From Corynespora cassiicola (Eukaryota; Ascomycota; Dothideomycetes; Pleosporales; Corynesporascaceae), in contig JAEUWY010000010.1 in the NCBI GenBank assembly GCA_022059125.1, positions 124,001 through 188,000 on the forward strand: a DNA stretch of 64,000 nt, read 5' to 3'. Position 1 is the first letter of the stretch. Each line of letters opens with the position of its first letter. The notes under the pieces were generated by a model. That model had not been told where the DNA came from. It did not search any database and saw only the letters and a list, made by a program, of their open reading frames with translations. Below, in pieces: positions 1 through 12,543 of this stretch. The position numbers were made by a program, and so were the translations under genes.

Positions 1-614
1 AGCAAGGGATACTGTTCCCCAGGAATACGTCTAACAAGCCGTGACATCCCCGACTAGCTCGATCTGGGGTGCGTTTGGATCCGCCATGCTGTTTCCGGGG
101 CGCAAAGGTGGAGGCTGGGGAAGCCCTGGGCTCACATCCGGGGTACAGTCTGACTCAAGCGCATGGGCGCACACAGGGCGGTTCATGGGAAATTAGCGCA
201 CCGCAAAGCGGATACAAGGCACATGAGTCGTCTAGGCAGCCCGACGGGAACTCGGAGAACGACGAGGTTGGTCGGCGCATGTGGAGGTGGAGACTGGGGA
301 GCAGGCGTTGGGATGGAAGCGTCGGACCGAATTCGCTCGGGGAGACATGGCGCGGACATGGCGCGAGCGGGGACGTCACCGCAACCCTGGTTCCCTTCAT
401 GGATGCATGCTCGGTACGCCTCGAGAAGAGTCCCATTGCATGTCAAGCGCGGCATTCCGTGCCTCTTGACTGCCGGATTTCCTGATCTGAGATGGATTGC
501 AGGCGAGCAGGTCAATAAATTCGCTTTCGCGTCCGCGGCCCATGTATCTCCGCATTCTGGGGCTTACCATCGATCGCTTCAGTCATCGGGCGAAGAAACT
601 GAAGTCGATAGCTT
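1..614. other. Intergenic, no supported gene
   Basis: Several overlapping open frames exist on both strands but none shows a recognisable domain or consistent splice pattern. It probably contains the promoter of the Zn2Cys6 gene that follows. Confidence 0.4.
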
Positions 615-3053
615 ATGAATCCGGGCCATGTGCACGGCGCTCTCATCGAACCAGACCTCATCATGCAGCACGAGCCGGGTGAACGAAGGCTAAGCAAGAC
701 TGTGTAGGTTGCGGCACGCAGAGGTCGGGGCGGTGCTGACGAGCAAGGCAGTTGTCTATTGTGCCGACAGCGCAAGGTACGATGCAACAGGAAGCTCCCC
801 AAGTGCGAAAGCTGCTCGAAAAGTGGAGTGGAATGCCAGTACAGTGGGTTCAATCTTGCCATCGTCTGCCTCGGACGCGCGATCACGTGATTGACCAAGA
901 ACAGTCGTCGTCAAGAACAAACCGGGACTACGGGCTGGCTATGTATCTACACTTGAAGAACGCTTGGGTAGGTTTCTGCATGCTTTTGTTTTTGACAATC
1001 TACATGGTGGGCCAAAGTATTGCCCAGTACGTGCTGGGCCGACCTGTCCTGCAATTATGCTGCCATCCTGGACGAAAAGAGGTCACCATCACCAAAGCTA
1101 TCCACCGTCGTTATGCCGCTCTTCAATTAATCGGAGCTAACTTTTTCCAGCAAAGCTTGAGCAAGAGGTGCAGCTGCTGAAAGCAGACCGGTCCAGTATG
1201 CTCCATCCACCATCTCAAATGGGCCCGAAAGCTAATTGATTCCGAAGATCAAGCAACGGCGGTAGATTTCGGGAGCATACCAACGTCGAGCTCCTCCGAG
1301 AACTCCCTCCCCGATGTCCCAGCCAACATTGCCCACATCAGCCCCCATAGTGCTCGATGTTCTCCTTCGGACTTCGACCCGCTGTCCAACAGCATCCTCG
1401 AAGAGCTGTGCAAGGCATGGTTTGAAAAATACCATCCCTGGTTCCCGATCCTACACGGGCCATCACTGCTAGAAGTGCTTCATACCTCCCCCATACTCGC
1501 GAGCACCGTACACTACATCGTCTTCAAGGCCATTTCCGCCGTCACCATACCCCATTCCTACCATTCAGACTCCTTGACCAATGACCAGCGAAAGAACCTA
1601 TCCGACGACTTGCGCGGCCAGGTCGTCATGGAGGCCATCTCGCAGCTATCCCTGCAATCCTTGCAGGCAGTTCTGATACTGACGATACGAGACTACGGCG
1701 CTGGACGGCTGAGCGAGTTTTGGAACCTGATAGCACTGGCTAAACGGTGGGCAACCCTGGTTTTTAAACGGTTGATATGGATACTGACGGCATCATTGGT
1801 AGAATGGGCACTCAGCTAGGCCTCCGCGACCTCGTGGCCCACCACTGCGACAACTTCAACCAAGTCTCCACCCTCCCCCCACGCATGCTCCCCCTTCCGG
1901 TCTCCCTCGTGAACCGCGAAGAGAAGATACGGGCATACTGGATGACCGAAGGTACCTCCCATCCTCCCCCTTCGACAACCTCCACGACTGACATGCAACA
2001 CAGTCCTCGACGGCTCTTCCACCGTCGGTGCGGCCTGGAACCTCCACCTCAGCACCCCCTCGCACACCGGGCTTCTCCCCTGCAGCGAAACCATGTGGTC
2101 GTACCCCTCGGCCGTCCTCTCCGCCCTCTCCTTCGGCGACTCGGAGCAAAACAGCGCGTACACGCTCTACGTGACGCTCGTCACCAACGAGCTGTACCAC
2201 GTGCACGCCTTTCTGCAGCAGTCGTTCGACACGCAGTCTGCGACGGAGCGCGTGCGCTGGCAGACCGAGTGCAAGGCCGTGGACGCACGGCTGCTGGACT
2301 GGCGGGCCAAGTTTGGCGTTGCGAGGACGAGGCTCGAGAGGGAGAGTGGCGGCGCGTATGATGCTAATGTTGTGTTGACGCTGTGTGCGTTGGATTTGTA
2401 CGTCCCCTCCTTCCTCCTCTTCCTCCTCCTACGCCACGCCGGGCGGAACGCTGGCTAACCCCCTACCATCCAGGGCGACAATATCGCTCTACCAACGCCT
2501 CGCCCTACCCCCGACCGGCCTCGAGGAAGCCCAGGGGCCCTGGTACCACGCGATCCAGCGCTGCCTCGACGCCTGCGACTCGCTGACCGCCACACTCCGC
2601 ACCGTCTCGGACACGCACCTCGAGAACCTGTCCCCGCTCGTCATATCCCCCATCTTAGCCAGCTCGCGCTTCTTCCTCGTGCACGCGAAGCTGCTCTCGG
2701 TAGAGATACCCCGGAACCTCGATTTGCTCGTGTACGCGCTCAAGACGTGCGGGCTGCGCTGGCCCTACGCGCGCAGGCTGGAGAAGGTGATAAGGACGGC
2801 GACGGCCGAGCATAGGCTACCGAGGGAGATGAGCAGCCTGCCGACGCAGTTTTACGACTTGCAGTACTCGTATTTGGATGTGGATGAGGCGCTGCGGGTG
2901 TGGGCCGAGGGACTGGAGCCGTGGATGCATCTCGCGGGATTGGAGCATCCGGCGCTGGATCAGGGGGGCATTTTGATGGGGGCGGGGCTGGGGATTGGGA
3001 TTGGGCAGGACTTTGGGGAGGCGGGCGAGGCCGTCGTTGGGACGTCACGGTGA
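615..3053 (+). CDS. Zn2Cys6 fungal transcription factor with MHR domain
   Basis: Probable nuclear regulator. I read exons about 615-678, 724-847, 900-967, 1151-1195, 1248-1746, 1803-1951, 2004-2397 and 2474-3053, giving about 640 aa; every junction from 847 on keeps frame and uses GT-AG. The zinc cluster is at 753-836 with cysteines spaced CX2CX6CX6CX2CX6C (CRQRKVRC, then KCESCSKSGVEC). After an intron comes the linker KPGLRAGYVSTLEERL, then KLEQEVQLL, the typical linker and dimerisation coil of this family. The middle region (LCKAWFEKYHPWFPILH, then the segment ending FWNLIALAKRMGTQLGL) is the fungal-specific MHR domain. The C-terminal part is a long helical region ending in a glycine-rich tail. 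The first exon is the weak point: a stop at 705-707 forces a 5' intron, and I chose ATG 615 with a 45 bp intron; ATG 663 is in the same frame. Target genes are unknown. Confidence 0.85.
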
Positions 3054-3214
3054 TGATGGCAACGAGGAAAAAAAAAGATGAAGATGGCAGGGACGTGGGC
3101 TTCCAATTGAACAGTGTGATATTGGATGGGATGGCAACGCATCTCCATTGCCTGATTGGCAGGGCAACACCAAATCCATCCCAGCTGAAGTAAGAGCAAG
3201 GCAAGCAAACAACA

Positions 3215-5561
3215 TCATGCCCCCCTTCGTACATTTGTACTCATCAGAGTGATCTTTTTTCCCTTCTTCTTCTTGCCGCCGCCCTGCTTCTTGGGGGCCT
3301 CTTCCTCGCCCAACGACATGGCCTGTGCCTGGGCAATCAATTCTTCCTCTTGTAATAAGTCCTTTTCCCAGCCCTGGAGCCATCCATCGTCAACAGAGGG
3401 GCCATCGTGGTGCTGCGGTAAGAGATTGGGCGACGTTCCAGCCACGGCTGCGGTTCCCCAGACGGTACGAGGCTGCGATGGACTGGTTGATGGTGAAGCA
3501 AGCGATGCGAAACCCTCGCCCCGGCGTGCTGGCCAGGGCGGTGATGATGATGATGTGCCCTCCACGTCCACGGCGGATGACGCCTCTGGGAAGCTGCTAG
3601 ACGCCAGAGGCTGGAAATCATCGGCCGAAAACTTGTCCGATATGCTGGACCTCTTCCTCCTGGCTGATGCAAACTCGGCGTACTCGGCCTTTTCAGCCCT
3701 AACGCGAGCCTTTTCCTCCTTGGTCTCCTTGTCTAGATGCCTCTTGCGCCTCCTCTCAATCTCGGGCTTGAAGCGCTCCAAGACCTCTGGCGCAACCGTA
3801 TCTGTCCAATCACATTCCAAAAAGCTAACCTCGCATCCATATGGCAAATGTGCAAGGTATTTGGTGCGCTTTCGAAGGTCGTCATCGACAACATGGCCGG
3901 TGGAGACTCGTTCGACTCGCGGAAGAATGGTCGAGGGGAACGAAGCAAAGCTGCCGAACGCAGACTTGAGAATGCGAATGTCCAGCGGTGAAAGGTAGTA
4001 ATGCAAGAGAGCTTGGTAAAAGAAATACTCGGACGGGGTGTGGTTGTGGTCGTGCTGCTGGCGGTTGCGGATCTCGGCTAGCGTCGATCCAATCGCGCCG
4101 TGGCTCGTCCTCGAGGCTTGGGACGAAACGGAAAGCTTCCGCGAGCTTGTCGAGGGAGCGTCCTGTTGCTGGTCTGTGGAGGCTTCGGGGGCCGGGGTGT
4201 GAGACGACGACGGGAGGCTCTGGCCGGATTTTGCTGCATTCTGGATGAGGTACATTTCTGGCGACTCGGATTCGTCGTGATAGATGATGGGGGCCTTCTT
4301 CGGCTTGGGCTCTGCGGGTTTGGCGGGCTCGGGCGGATTTCCAATGCCCTTCGCCTTCTCCTTCGCGTCCTGGATGGAGCGCAGTGCCTTTTTGAACCAC
4401 TCCTTGTTGTCCTCGCCAAACATGAGCTCGTCTTCCTGCTCCTGCTGCAGCAGTTGCTGGGTCTCGCGGTCAAACTGCTCGGCCATGTAGTCTTCGCCGC
4501 CCCTCATGACGCGGGCATAGTCCATGACTTCGGCGGCGTGGTACCAGGGAATGTCCTCCTCGTTGCCAAGGGCATCTGCTCCATCCCGCGGCATTGCAAG
4601 GGTGCTTCCTGCAGAGCGCATGACTAAGCGAAGCACGACGTCACCACCCTCGCGCGGCGGTTCCCCCTCCTGACCGACGTACCAGCGCACGGGTCGCGTC
4701 TCCGAGATGAAGATGGTGTCCCAGCAGAGGGGGCACTTCTTGGAGCGGGCCCGCTTCTCAGGGGGCTTGCCCTCGTCCTCGGAGTGCATGTAGCGGATGA
4801 GGCAGGGCAGGCAGAAGATGTGGCCGCACCTGGCCATGCGCGGGGCTACCGGAGTCCCCAGGCAGATGGGGCACGATGCATCCTGCGACTGCGAGGACGC
4901 GATGATCTGCAGGACACTATTCCAGTCCAGATGGATATCGGCGTCGACGCCCTGGGCGCGATAGTCGCCACGCGGGTCCACGATGAAGCGGTAGTTTGCG
5001 TGGACGTATCTGGGAGGGGTCAGTCGGGGTTCAGGTTCATGGAGAGGCGACTGCGGTGGCCTGGTTGCCGCCGAGGAGCATGTACCTCGCTTTGTCGATG
5101 GCGTGATAGCCCGACCCCAGGCCCCAGGTGGGATTCCTGCGGTAGCCCCTGGCGTGGGCGTGCGAGTTGTGGCCGTGGTGGGGGCGCGGCGGGAGGCTGA
5201 AGTTCATGAGGTGGGTGATGGACGTCTGGCCCTTGCGGCTGTTGAAGGGACGCATGGCGAGCTGGGGGACAGGTAAGACAGGGCGAGGCGCAAGGGGCAC
5301 GCACACACTCACCGACTCTGCAATGGCATCCTCATTCGACTGCTGGGGTCGGCGGGCGTTGCGGTGCTGCTTCTTGCTCTGCTGGTTGTTCCTGGGCGCA
5401 GGAGAGGATCGCGCAGCAGCGGCCGCGCCGAAACCGCCGCTTCGACGCTGGCCGTAGTTGTCGCCGGTCGCGACGGAGCCGGGCTGCGCCTGGGCGGGCG
5501 AGAGCTGGCCAGACGGGGCGGCGGCTTTGGACGAGGTCGGGATGGACGGCGGATTCGACAT
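3215..5561 (-). CDS. RING-finger protein, Mag2/RNF10 type
   Basis: Likely cytoplasmic E3 ubiquitin ligase related to yeast Mag2 and animal RNF10. Exons on the minus strand are 5561-5313, 5261-5086 and 5009-3215, about 739 aa. The N-terminus is low complexity (SPAPRNNQQSKK), followed by the conserved segment FNSRKGQTSITHLMNFSLPPRP and YVHANYRFIVDPRGDYR that precedes the RING in RNF10 proteins. The C3HC4 RING reads CPICLGTP, CGHIFCLPCL and CPLCWDTIF. Behind it lie long charged and serine-rich stretches and a lysine-rich tail (GGGKKKKGKK). The gene is divergent from the deubiquitinase at 6433 and shares its promoter, which would fit co-regulation of ubiquitin functions; RNF10/Mag2 and USP10/Ubp3 both act on stalled 40S ribosomal subunits in known systems, so the pairing may be meaningful (inference). 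Confidence 0.88.
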
Positions 5562-6432
5562 GGCTCCGCCCGGGGTGCGGAGGGCGAGGGAGGTGAAGGC
5601 AGCAAAAGGACGCGGTCGGGCGGCGATGGGAGAGGCCGGAGAGAGAAAGGAAACGGGCGTGGACAGGCGGCGATTGGGTGGATTGTGGCGAGTTTGGAGT
5701 CTTCCCCAAAGGGATGGGACTTGGGGAAGAGTCAGAGAGCGGCGGGCCGGGGCTGGATCGTCGGGTGCAGGGCGTCACATCACGTGAGGGGGATGCTGGG
5801 TCATCACGTGAGGGCGGTGCCTGGTGGAGTGGGAGGTGGCGGGGGGGGAGAGGTGCCGCCAACCCACAGCACACACCGAATCAAGAAGATTGGGATATTC
5901 CATTTTTCTTCTTCCTCCTCCTCCTCCTCCTCCCTCCTTCTTCCCCCGACCAGCCAGCACTGCCCTCCACGCCCTCCACCAGCCCGCTGCGAGATCCCAT
6001 CCCCAGGCACCCGCCCGCTGCCGAGATTCGCCCGGCGCACAGACCAGCCTCGCCGTCGCCGCCTTCTCTCATCCTCGTCGTCGTCCTTCACCGGCCTTTG
6101 CCCTCCGCCCTTCGCCCTCCCCCGCCCGCCTCCCTCTCTCTCAACGCGACCTCCTCCTCCTCCGCGCCCCGTCCTCTCCGTCCTCCCCGCCCTCTCCGCC
6201 GGGCTCCCCACCATGTGCTGATACAATGCCCGCGCCAGCTCACGCGCCTCCGTCCCACCCAGCGCGACCCCAGCAATAATTCTCGAGCGCACCGGCCGGG
6301 CCCTCTCCCCCCCATCGCGCCCGCCATCGCCATCGCATCCCGCCCCCTCCGCGCCCACCCCGTTGCCTCACGTTGGCCGCTTGGTCTCTGGCCGGCGCCC
6401 GACCGTGACGGCAACAGCGCCGCCTGCCGCCC
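5562..6432. promoter_or_regulatory. Shared divergent promoter, RING gene and deubiquitinase gene
   Basis: 871 bp between two divergent start codons. It contains two copies of ATCACGTGAGGG at 5779-5790 and 5803-5814, 24 bp apart, and long pyrimidine tracts (for example CTTCCTCCTCC runs near 5910-5940) typical of fungal 5' leaders of the plus-strand gene. Small open frames here are pyrimidine-tract artefacts. Confidence 0.6.
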
Positions 6433-9228
6433 ATGATGCCAGGCATCCCGCCGACCGTCCCCATGCACCAGCACCAGGGGCGTAGGCAGCCCGACCATCA
6501 GTACTACCACCCGCACAACCCCTACGCCGCCTACCACCACCCCCAGGCCCACTATGGCCCGCCGCACGCGACGCCCTACCCGCAGCAGCAGTGGTACAAC
6601 CCCTACCACCAGCCGCAGCACCAGCACCAGCACCAGCACCAGCACCAGCATCAACACCAGTACCAGATGCCCCCGCGCCAGTTCCAGCCTCATGGCTCGC
6701 CCGTCGTAGTCTCCTCGCACCTGCACATGGCCCCCATGGCGCCCGCCCCCGTCAACCGCTCGCTGGGCCAGACGCCCCCCATCGTCCACTCCCGCACGCC
6801 CCCCGTGCCCGTCCAGCGCATGGCCACGCCCCAGCAGGCTCCCTCGACCCCGTCCGTCACCTCGCAGACGCACCTGTCTTCGCCCACCCCGCCGACCACC
6901 ATGGCCGTCGCGACCCCGCCGCCGCCAGAGCCGCACGTGTCGAGGCCGCCTGCCGTCTCCATGCAGTCGTCCCCCCCGCTGCCCGCCGTCCGCATGCCCT
7001 TCTACCCGGCCCTGCCCTGGCTCTCCGTCCCGGACCAGCCATTCCCCCCGCGCACCTCCACCAAGAAGCGACGCAGGGCCCCTGTGCAGGCCCAGAAGGA
7101 AGGCCTCGCCCTGCCCACCCGCGGCCAGGCTGCCGACGACGAGACCGTCAAGCCAGACGACCTCGCCGACGAGGTTGGCCAGACGTCGGGCGAGGAGCTC
7201 GAGGAGTCACAGTCATCCACCATTGCCGCCCCATCAGAGGCTGACGCGGTGGAGACGCCATCTACATCGCACCCTCCCTCCGAGGTGGACTCGACGCAGC
7301 CCACAGTCCCAGCATCATCGTCAATGGCTGCCTCGGCCACCCGTACCGCAGTTCCCGCTGCCTCCCACACCCGCACTTCCACCAAGCCCGCGGTGCCTCT
7401 GATTCCCATCAAATCAGCCAAGGCCCCGAGCGCAGTCTCCACACAAAAGTCTGCCAAATCGGGCGCGGACAAGGAAGACTCCAAGAAGCGAGAGGATGTC
7501 ACCACCCCCACCAAGGAGACCGCCGGCCCCGTCGACGAGGCACCCAAGGCCTCCCCTCCTACGCCAGCCCAGCCAAAATCGTGGGCGGCTCTCTTGCGCT
7601 CCAAGAACCCCCCTCCCGTGGCACAAGCACCCGCCGTCCCCAACGGCGTCGTCGCAACCAACGGTCCAACGGCACCAAAGAGCAACACGCTCGCCGATGT
7701 TCTCGCGTCTTTCTCTGTAGAATCCGATAAAAAGCTTTCTTTTCTTGAGCCCCGTGGCCTTGTAAATACGGGCAACTTGTGTTATATGAATTCTGTAGGT
7801 ATGACCCGGCCCACTGTGCGCACCAAGACTGACAATCCCAGATCCTTCAAGTGCTTCTCTTCTGCGTCCCCTTCTACGACTTTCTTGATCAGGTTGCAAA
7901 GCGCGCTGTGCATAGCTTCAAGTCTGAGACGCCGCTCGTAGATGCCATGTGAGTCTCCGTGATGTGTGACCATAACCCCTCAACCCTGCTGATGCCTTGC
8001 AAGGATTATGTTTATGCGTGATTTCAAAGTCATCGACTCGGCCAACTCTACCGAGAAACTCCGTCTTCGATTGAAGGACAACGAGCTGGAGCAGTATGGC
8101 GACCCATTGACTCCCGAGTACGTGTACGATGTTATCAAGCGTCTGCCCCGGTTCGACAACATGAAGCGTGGCCAGCAAGAAGACGCGGAGGAGTTCCTGG
8201 GCTTCCTCCTTGCCGGGCTCCACGATGAGTGTGCCCACATCATCAAGACCGGCCGCTCTACCCCAGCTGCCGATGCCGCGACATCGCCAAAGAGCGAGCG
8301 ATCCGGCTCCGTCGACGGTGGCTGGCTCGAGGTTGGTCCCAAGCAAAAGGCTGCCATTACTCAGTCATCTGGCGCCATTGAGGTCGAGAGCCCCGTTACA
8401 AAGATCTTTGGCGGCAAGCTTCGCTCGGAATACAAGAAGCCGGGCGAGAAGCCCTCTGTTACCCTTGAACCCTACCAGCCTCTCCAGTTGGATATCGGCG
8501 CGCCAGAGGTCCACAACATCTCCGACGCCCTCAAGGCCATGACTCACCTCGAAACCTTGGACAGCACCACACGCGGTGCTCGTGCCTCCACCAAGCAAGT
8601 CTTCATCGAGACCCTGCCGCCGGTCCTCATTCTCCACCTCAAGCGATTCCACTATGACGTCAACGGCCCTCAAAAGATTTGGAAGAAGGTCGGCTACCCA
8701 TTGGAGTTGGAGCTTCCAAAGGAAGTGTTCCCACCACACAAGCGCGGAGGCTTCGGTGTTCGTGGCGGCATGCCCCGCTACAGACTCACCGGGGTCGTCT
8801 ACCACCACGGAAAGAATGCCAGCGGTGGTCACTACACTGTCGACCTCCGCCGACAGGAAGGCCGCGAATGGATCCGCATGGATGACACCGTTATTCGTCG
8901 CGTCCGTGCCGAGGACGTGGCCGAAGGCGGTGCTGAAGAGGACCCCAAGGTCCTCGCGGCTGCCCTTGAGCAGCACAAGAGTGACGCTACCAAGAGCAAG
9001 AACATCTACGAGCAAGTTGGTCTGGACGGTGGCCACGATGAGGTCGAAAAGGGCGGATGGAGCCAGGTCAATGGAACCGACAAGTCCAAGGACCCCAAGA
9101 AGCTGGCCGGCATGGTGAACGGCGCGGCCAAGCCCAATTCGGCCGGCAAGCGGACCCCGCTCCCCAAGGAGAGCATGAGGGACAACAAGGTGGCTTACAT
9201 CTTGTTCTACGAGCGTATCGAGGCATGA
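6433..9228 (+). CDS. Ubiquitin-specific protease, Ubp3/USP10-like
   Basis: Cysteine protease that removes ubiquitin; Ubp3/USP10 proteins act with a Bre5/G3BP cofactor in ribosome turnover and trafficking. Exons 6433-7794, 7842-7948 and 8004-9228 give 897 aa. The first 430 residues are disordered and rich in P, S, T, Q and H, with a QH repeat from a CAGCAC microsatellite (6615-6660). The Cys box is GLVNTGNLCYMNS with the nucleophile at about residue 450, interrupted right after by intron 1. Further USP motifs follow: the helix FDNMKRGQQEDAEEFLGFLL, LPPVLILHLKRFHYD, the His box NASGGHYTVDL (His about 766), WIRMDDTVI and the terminal AYILFYER. Length and architecture fit Ubp3/USP10 better than Ubp12 or CreB. 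The start MMPGIPP is the first ATG in frame after the promoter. Confidence 0.92.
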
Positions 9229-9632
9229 GATCATTGATACGACTTGCACGAACGACAAACGATGGTAATCACCACGACATCGGGCCCAGGGGCGGGGTTT
9301 GGCGTCGAAACCGAAAAAAAAAGTTCTTCCGGGCACTGGATTGACAATGAAGACGACGACGACATGCAGACCGATCGAGTAGGCTTTCGCGTGCACCGCA
9401 TGAAATTGGGGTGTTAGAGGGCAGGATCGGAGCATTCGGGATAAGATGATACCCGTATAGGGTTGCTAGCTTTGGGATGAGGATAATGAATGATAGTGCC
9501 CACTTCAATGCCATGCCTCTCCTGTTTCGAGTGATGCGTGCATGTCTCTTTTGTGGGATTGTGTCGCTAGTCGACAAAAAACGCTCCTACGCCTGATGCT
9601 AACATGGCATAGCACATGACATGACATGCCTA
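9229..9632. other. Convergent 3' untranslated region
   Basis: 404 bp between the stop codons of two converging genes. I see no further gene. Confidence 0.5.
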
Positions 9633-10955
9633 TCAACACACATCCTCGACCTCGAGCTCCTTGCCATCCCTAGGCCCAAGGTCGGACCTGAGGGTCCTCC
9701 CAAACAACTCCTTGAGCATCTCAAAGCAGATGCCACTCAACGCCGCATCATACCTCCCCTTGCTCAGCTCATCCCTAATAAACGCATGCTGGGCCCAAGC
9801 AGGCTCATAGAAGCTAAACGTGACTCCGGCCTCGTGCAGCGTCTTGCGGATCAGGTCGCGGCCCGCGGGTGGCACGTGGGTGTCGTTTTTGCCGAAGATC
9901 ATGACGAGTTCGGCTTTGATGTCGCGGGCGCGGGATAGCGAGTCGTCGCGTTTGCCAGCGCCGAGGGTCGACGAGTGGATGTCGGTGGCGAAGTAGCAGA
10001 TTGCGGAGGTGAGGCGGGGGTCGAGGGCGGCGCGGTAGGCAAGGTGGCCACCGAGGCACATTCCTATGGTTGGGGGGGTTAGTTTGTTGTTGTTGTTGTT
10101 TTTCTTCTTCTTCCGTAAAGCAGAGTTTGATTTGAGGAGAGGGCCAGGTAGCAAGTAGACGGAGAGTAGGGGGTTTTGGACGCACCAGTTGCACCAACGC
10201 GGCCGTTACATGTCGGCAGCGAGAGGAGGAGGTCGATGGACAGAGTGGCGTCTTCGTCGTAGGCCGAGACTTGCTTTGTGATTTTCCATTCGTTGCCAGC
10301 GTCGGTGCCAGGGCCGTCGTAGGCGAGTGGTTCGGGGCCAGTGAATTCGTGGTACTGAGTTTTATGAGGTCAGAGGACATCTTGTAGGATGGTTCGATAT
10401 GGTGGCCGGACGGGGATTGAATGCTTCTTGGAGGGAATATGTTGAGGATGGGTTGGAGTCTTACGGAAGAGGGTGCGGCGACGATGTAGCCTTGGGAGGC
10501 GATTTGGCGGGCGAAACGTGCCACGGGGCCGGTGACCTGGGTTGCGATTAGAGAACTGTACTTGTAGGGCTCTTCATCTTCCTCATAGCTTGAACTGCGA
10601 CCAAACACCAGGTGTATGGCATGTGTTGATATGCTGATGCTAGATCGAATGATGAAGAAAAAAAGAAAGTATCAAACTAAACAAGATTTCGAAAACGAGA
10701 CATTAGACTCCAATTGAACGGGGAAATGATGGCCAAGAGCTAACAAGATATTCCCATACCTGGTAGATCTCACTAAAGACAACAACGCCTGGGAACTTGG
10801 CCTTGGGATAGTTCGGGATGGTCGGGTGGAAGAGGAAAACCCCTGACAGGCGGTTAGATCCGAACACTCTTCTTGGAGAACATTTCTGCCATGTCCATAC
10901 TCATGTCACCACCCGCCTGGGTGGGGATGTCTTTGTGTGTTTCGGTGATCAGCAT
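9633..10955 (-). CDS. Dienelactone hydrolase family protein
   Basis: Alpha/beta hydrolase of the dienelactone hydrolase family, probably cytosolic. Exons on the minus strand are 10955-10901, 10842-10760, 10536-10465, 10354-10186 and 10063-9633, giving 269 aa with all phases consistent. The start is MLITETHKDIPT; exon 1 joins to RVFLFHPTIPNYP, then FPGVVVFSEIYQ and VTGPVARFARQIASQGY. The catalytic Cys sits in GMCLGGHLAY, the Asp in FGKNDTHVPP and the His in WAQHAFIRDE, the expected Cys-Asp-His triad. The natural substrate of fungal members is mostly unknown, so no pathway is assigned. A GTT/TTC simple tract lies in the last intron near 10083-10115. The neighbouring minus-strand gene downstream in the window is the fructosamine kinase, not obviously linked. 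Confidence 0.9.
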
Positions 10956-11465
10956 CTTGGTTGCGGTAGCACTGGTGGAACTGGAGCTCTGGATGGCAGA
11001 CGTCTCGAAGTGGGGTGGAGGGGTAGTTCGAGGACCTGGACGCTCCGAATCGCCGAGCGCGGGGGATTTGGAACCGGCGCTCGGTTGGACTTCCGAGACC
11101 GGCGACGTCATTTAGATCTGGTGGGGCTGGCTGCAGGAATAACATGTGCGAAGGTTTCATGCAGTCATTATTCTCGACCATGGGTCAGGGATTCCTTCAG
11201 CCAAAGCTGCCTTGGTGTCCTTTGAAGACAACAAGAGGAGGCTTTCGAGTCCAAGTATTCACGACACCTCTGGAAACGTACATCTCACAAGTTCCATCTC
11301 CCATTGATGTCTGAAACATGGCATGCCAGCCTTCGCTCTAATAGAAGTTACAATTCAAAGCATTACATTATGTGTACCCTGATGTTTACTACATTACATC
11401 CCATGTCGATGCCCAGCCTTATAACTTGATCTCGGAGGGAATGCAATAGGACCATGTATCTGAGA
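10956..11465. other. Intergenic, no supported gene
   Basis: 510 bp between the dienelactone hydrolase start and the stop of the kinase gene, both on the minus strand; it must hold the hydrolase promoter and the kinase 3' end. Nothing else is visible. Confidence 0.45.
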
Positions 11466-12543
11466 CTACGCGCCATATTTCCTCACCAGACTCTTCATAA
11501 TGCTCGCCGCCCCCGACCTATAACCACCTCCAAAAAGCGCGTAGTGATTCAGGTGGTGGTATAGTTCATACAGCTTGACGCGATCCTCGTACTCACCAAC
11601 AGGCTCGGATTTGGGGCACAGCTCATGATACTCCTTCAAGAAGCTTCCACCAAACCCGCCAAACATCTTCATGATGCCCAGCTCGAACTCGCTGTGCGCG
11701 TAGCAGGCACTGGGGTCGTACACGACCTCTTCTGGCTCCCCGCCCTTGGCTCCGATAGCTCCGACGCTCGCGTTGCCGCTCCACAGGTCGCCGTGCACCA
11801 CCACGGGCGTGATGCCTTTCCCGCCGTTGAGGTAGTCGTCGCCGATCAATCGTGGGACCACCTTGGAGGCCGTCATCTCTACCAGAGTGTGCAATTCCTT
11901 GTCCACCCCGTTCGACTTCTCCGCCCGCCGCAGGATAAAGCGGAGTCGATTCTCCGCGTAAAACTCGGCCCAGGAGCTCTTGTACGAATTATCCTGCGGT
12001 GTGTCTCCGCAGCATGTTGTGACTGGAAACCCAAACATGGGCTTGCCGTAGCCTTCTGGTGTCGGGGCGGGCGTGGTGTGGAGCTTTGCCAACTTGGCGG
12101 CAAGGGACGGGGCGGATGGTTTGGAGGCGGAACGCGATGCGAGGTTCAAGTAGTCGGTGACGAGAAACGATTTCGAGGGCTCTGATGAGAATTTTCCATG
12201 GCCGAACGACTGGGGACATAGCGATGGCACGGCGTTGTGGAGGGCGTTGAGGGAAGCGTGCTCGCCTGCTTGGTCAGCCCTTGTGCTTCAGATGCATGGC
12301 TTGGATGCGAGTACCTTCAAACATGGTCTCTGCATCTTTGCCTCGTCCAGTCTTCATGAAGAACAGCTTTTCGGTGCCATCTTCGAGCTTGGACGTTATC
12401 TTGGACGTGGACGCGGAGCTGCATCCTCCCCCGCCAGCGGAGGACACCGTTGTGTTTTCCGGGTCAAGCTTCAGCAGCTTGAGGACTTCGGGGTCGAGCT
12501 TCATGGCGGTTTTCAATGTCGACTTTCGACTATTGTTGAACAT
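11466..12543 (-). CDS. Fructosamine-3-kinase-like (ketosamine kinase) protein
   Basis: Kinase of the FN3K family, which phosphorylates sugar-lysine adducts so that they fall off glycated proteins. Minus-strand exons 12543-12315 and 12265-11466 give 342 aa. The N-lobe has SKLEDGTEKLFFMKTG, with the ATP-binding lysine in FMK, and EGEHASLNALH, whose Glu pairs with it. The catalytic loop is VVVHGDLWSGN, followed by the metal-binding YDPSACYAHSEFELGIMKMFGGF, both diagnostic of FN3K. ATG 12543 was chosen; an in-frame Met at MKLDPEV (near 12501) is an alternative start that better fits family length. A single 49 bp intron interrupts the N-lobe. Confidence 0.9.

Noticed and set aside
752..1180. Plus-strand frame containing TNRDYGLAMYL as the Zn2Cys6 linker
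   Set aside because: A different frame joined by a 52 bp intron (848-899) gives KPGLRAGYVSTLEERL, the typical family linker, and connects in phase to the next exon.
5804..6358. Glu-rich minus-strand frames in the shared promoter
   Set aside because: Artefacts of pyrimidine-rich leader sequence.
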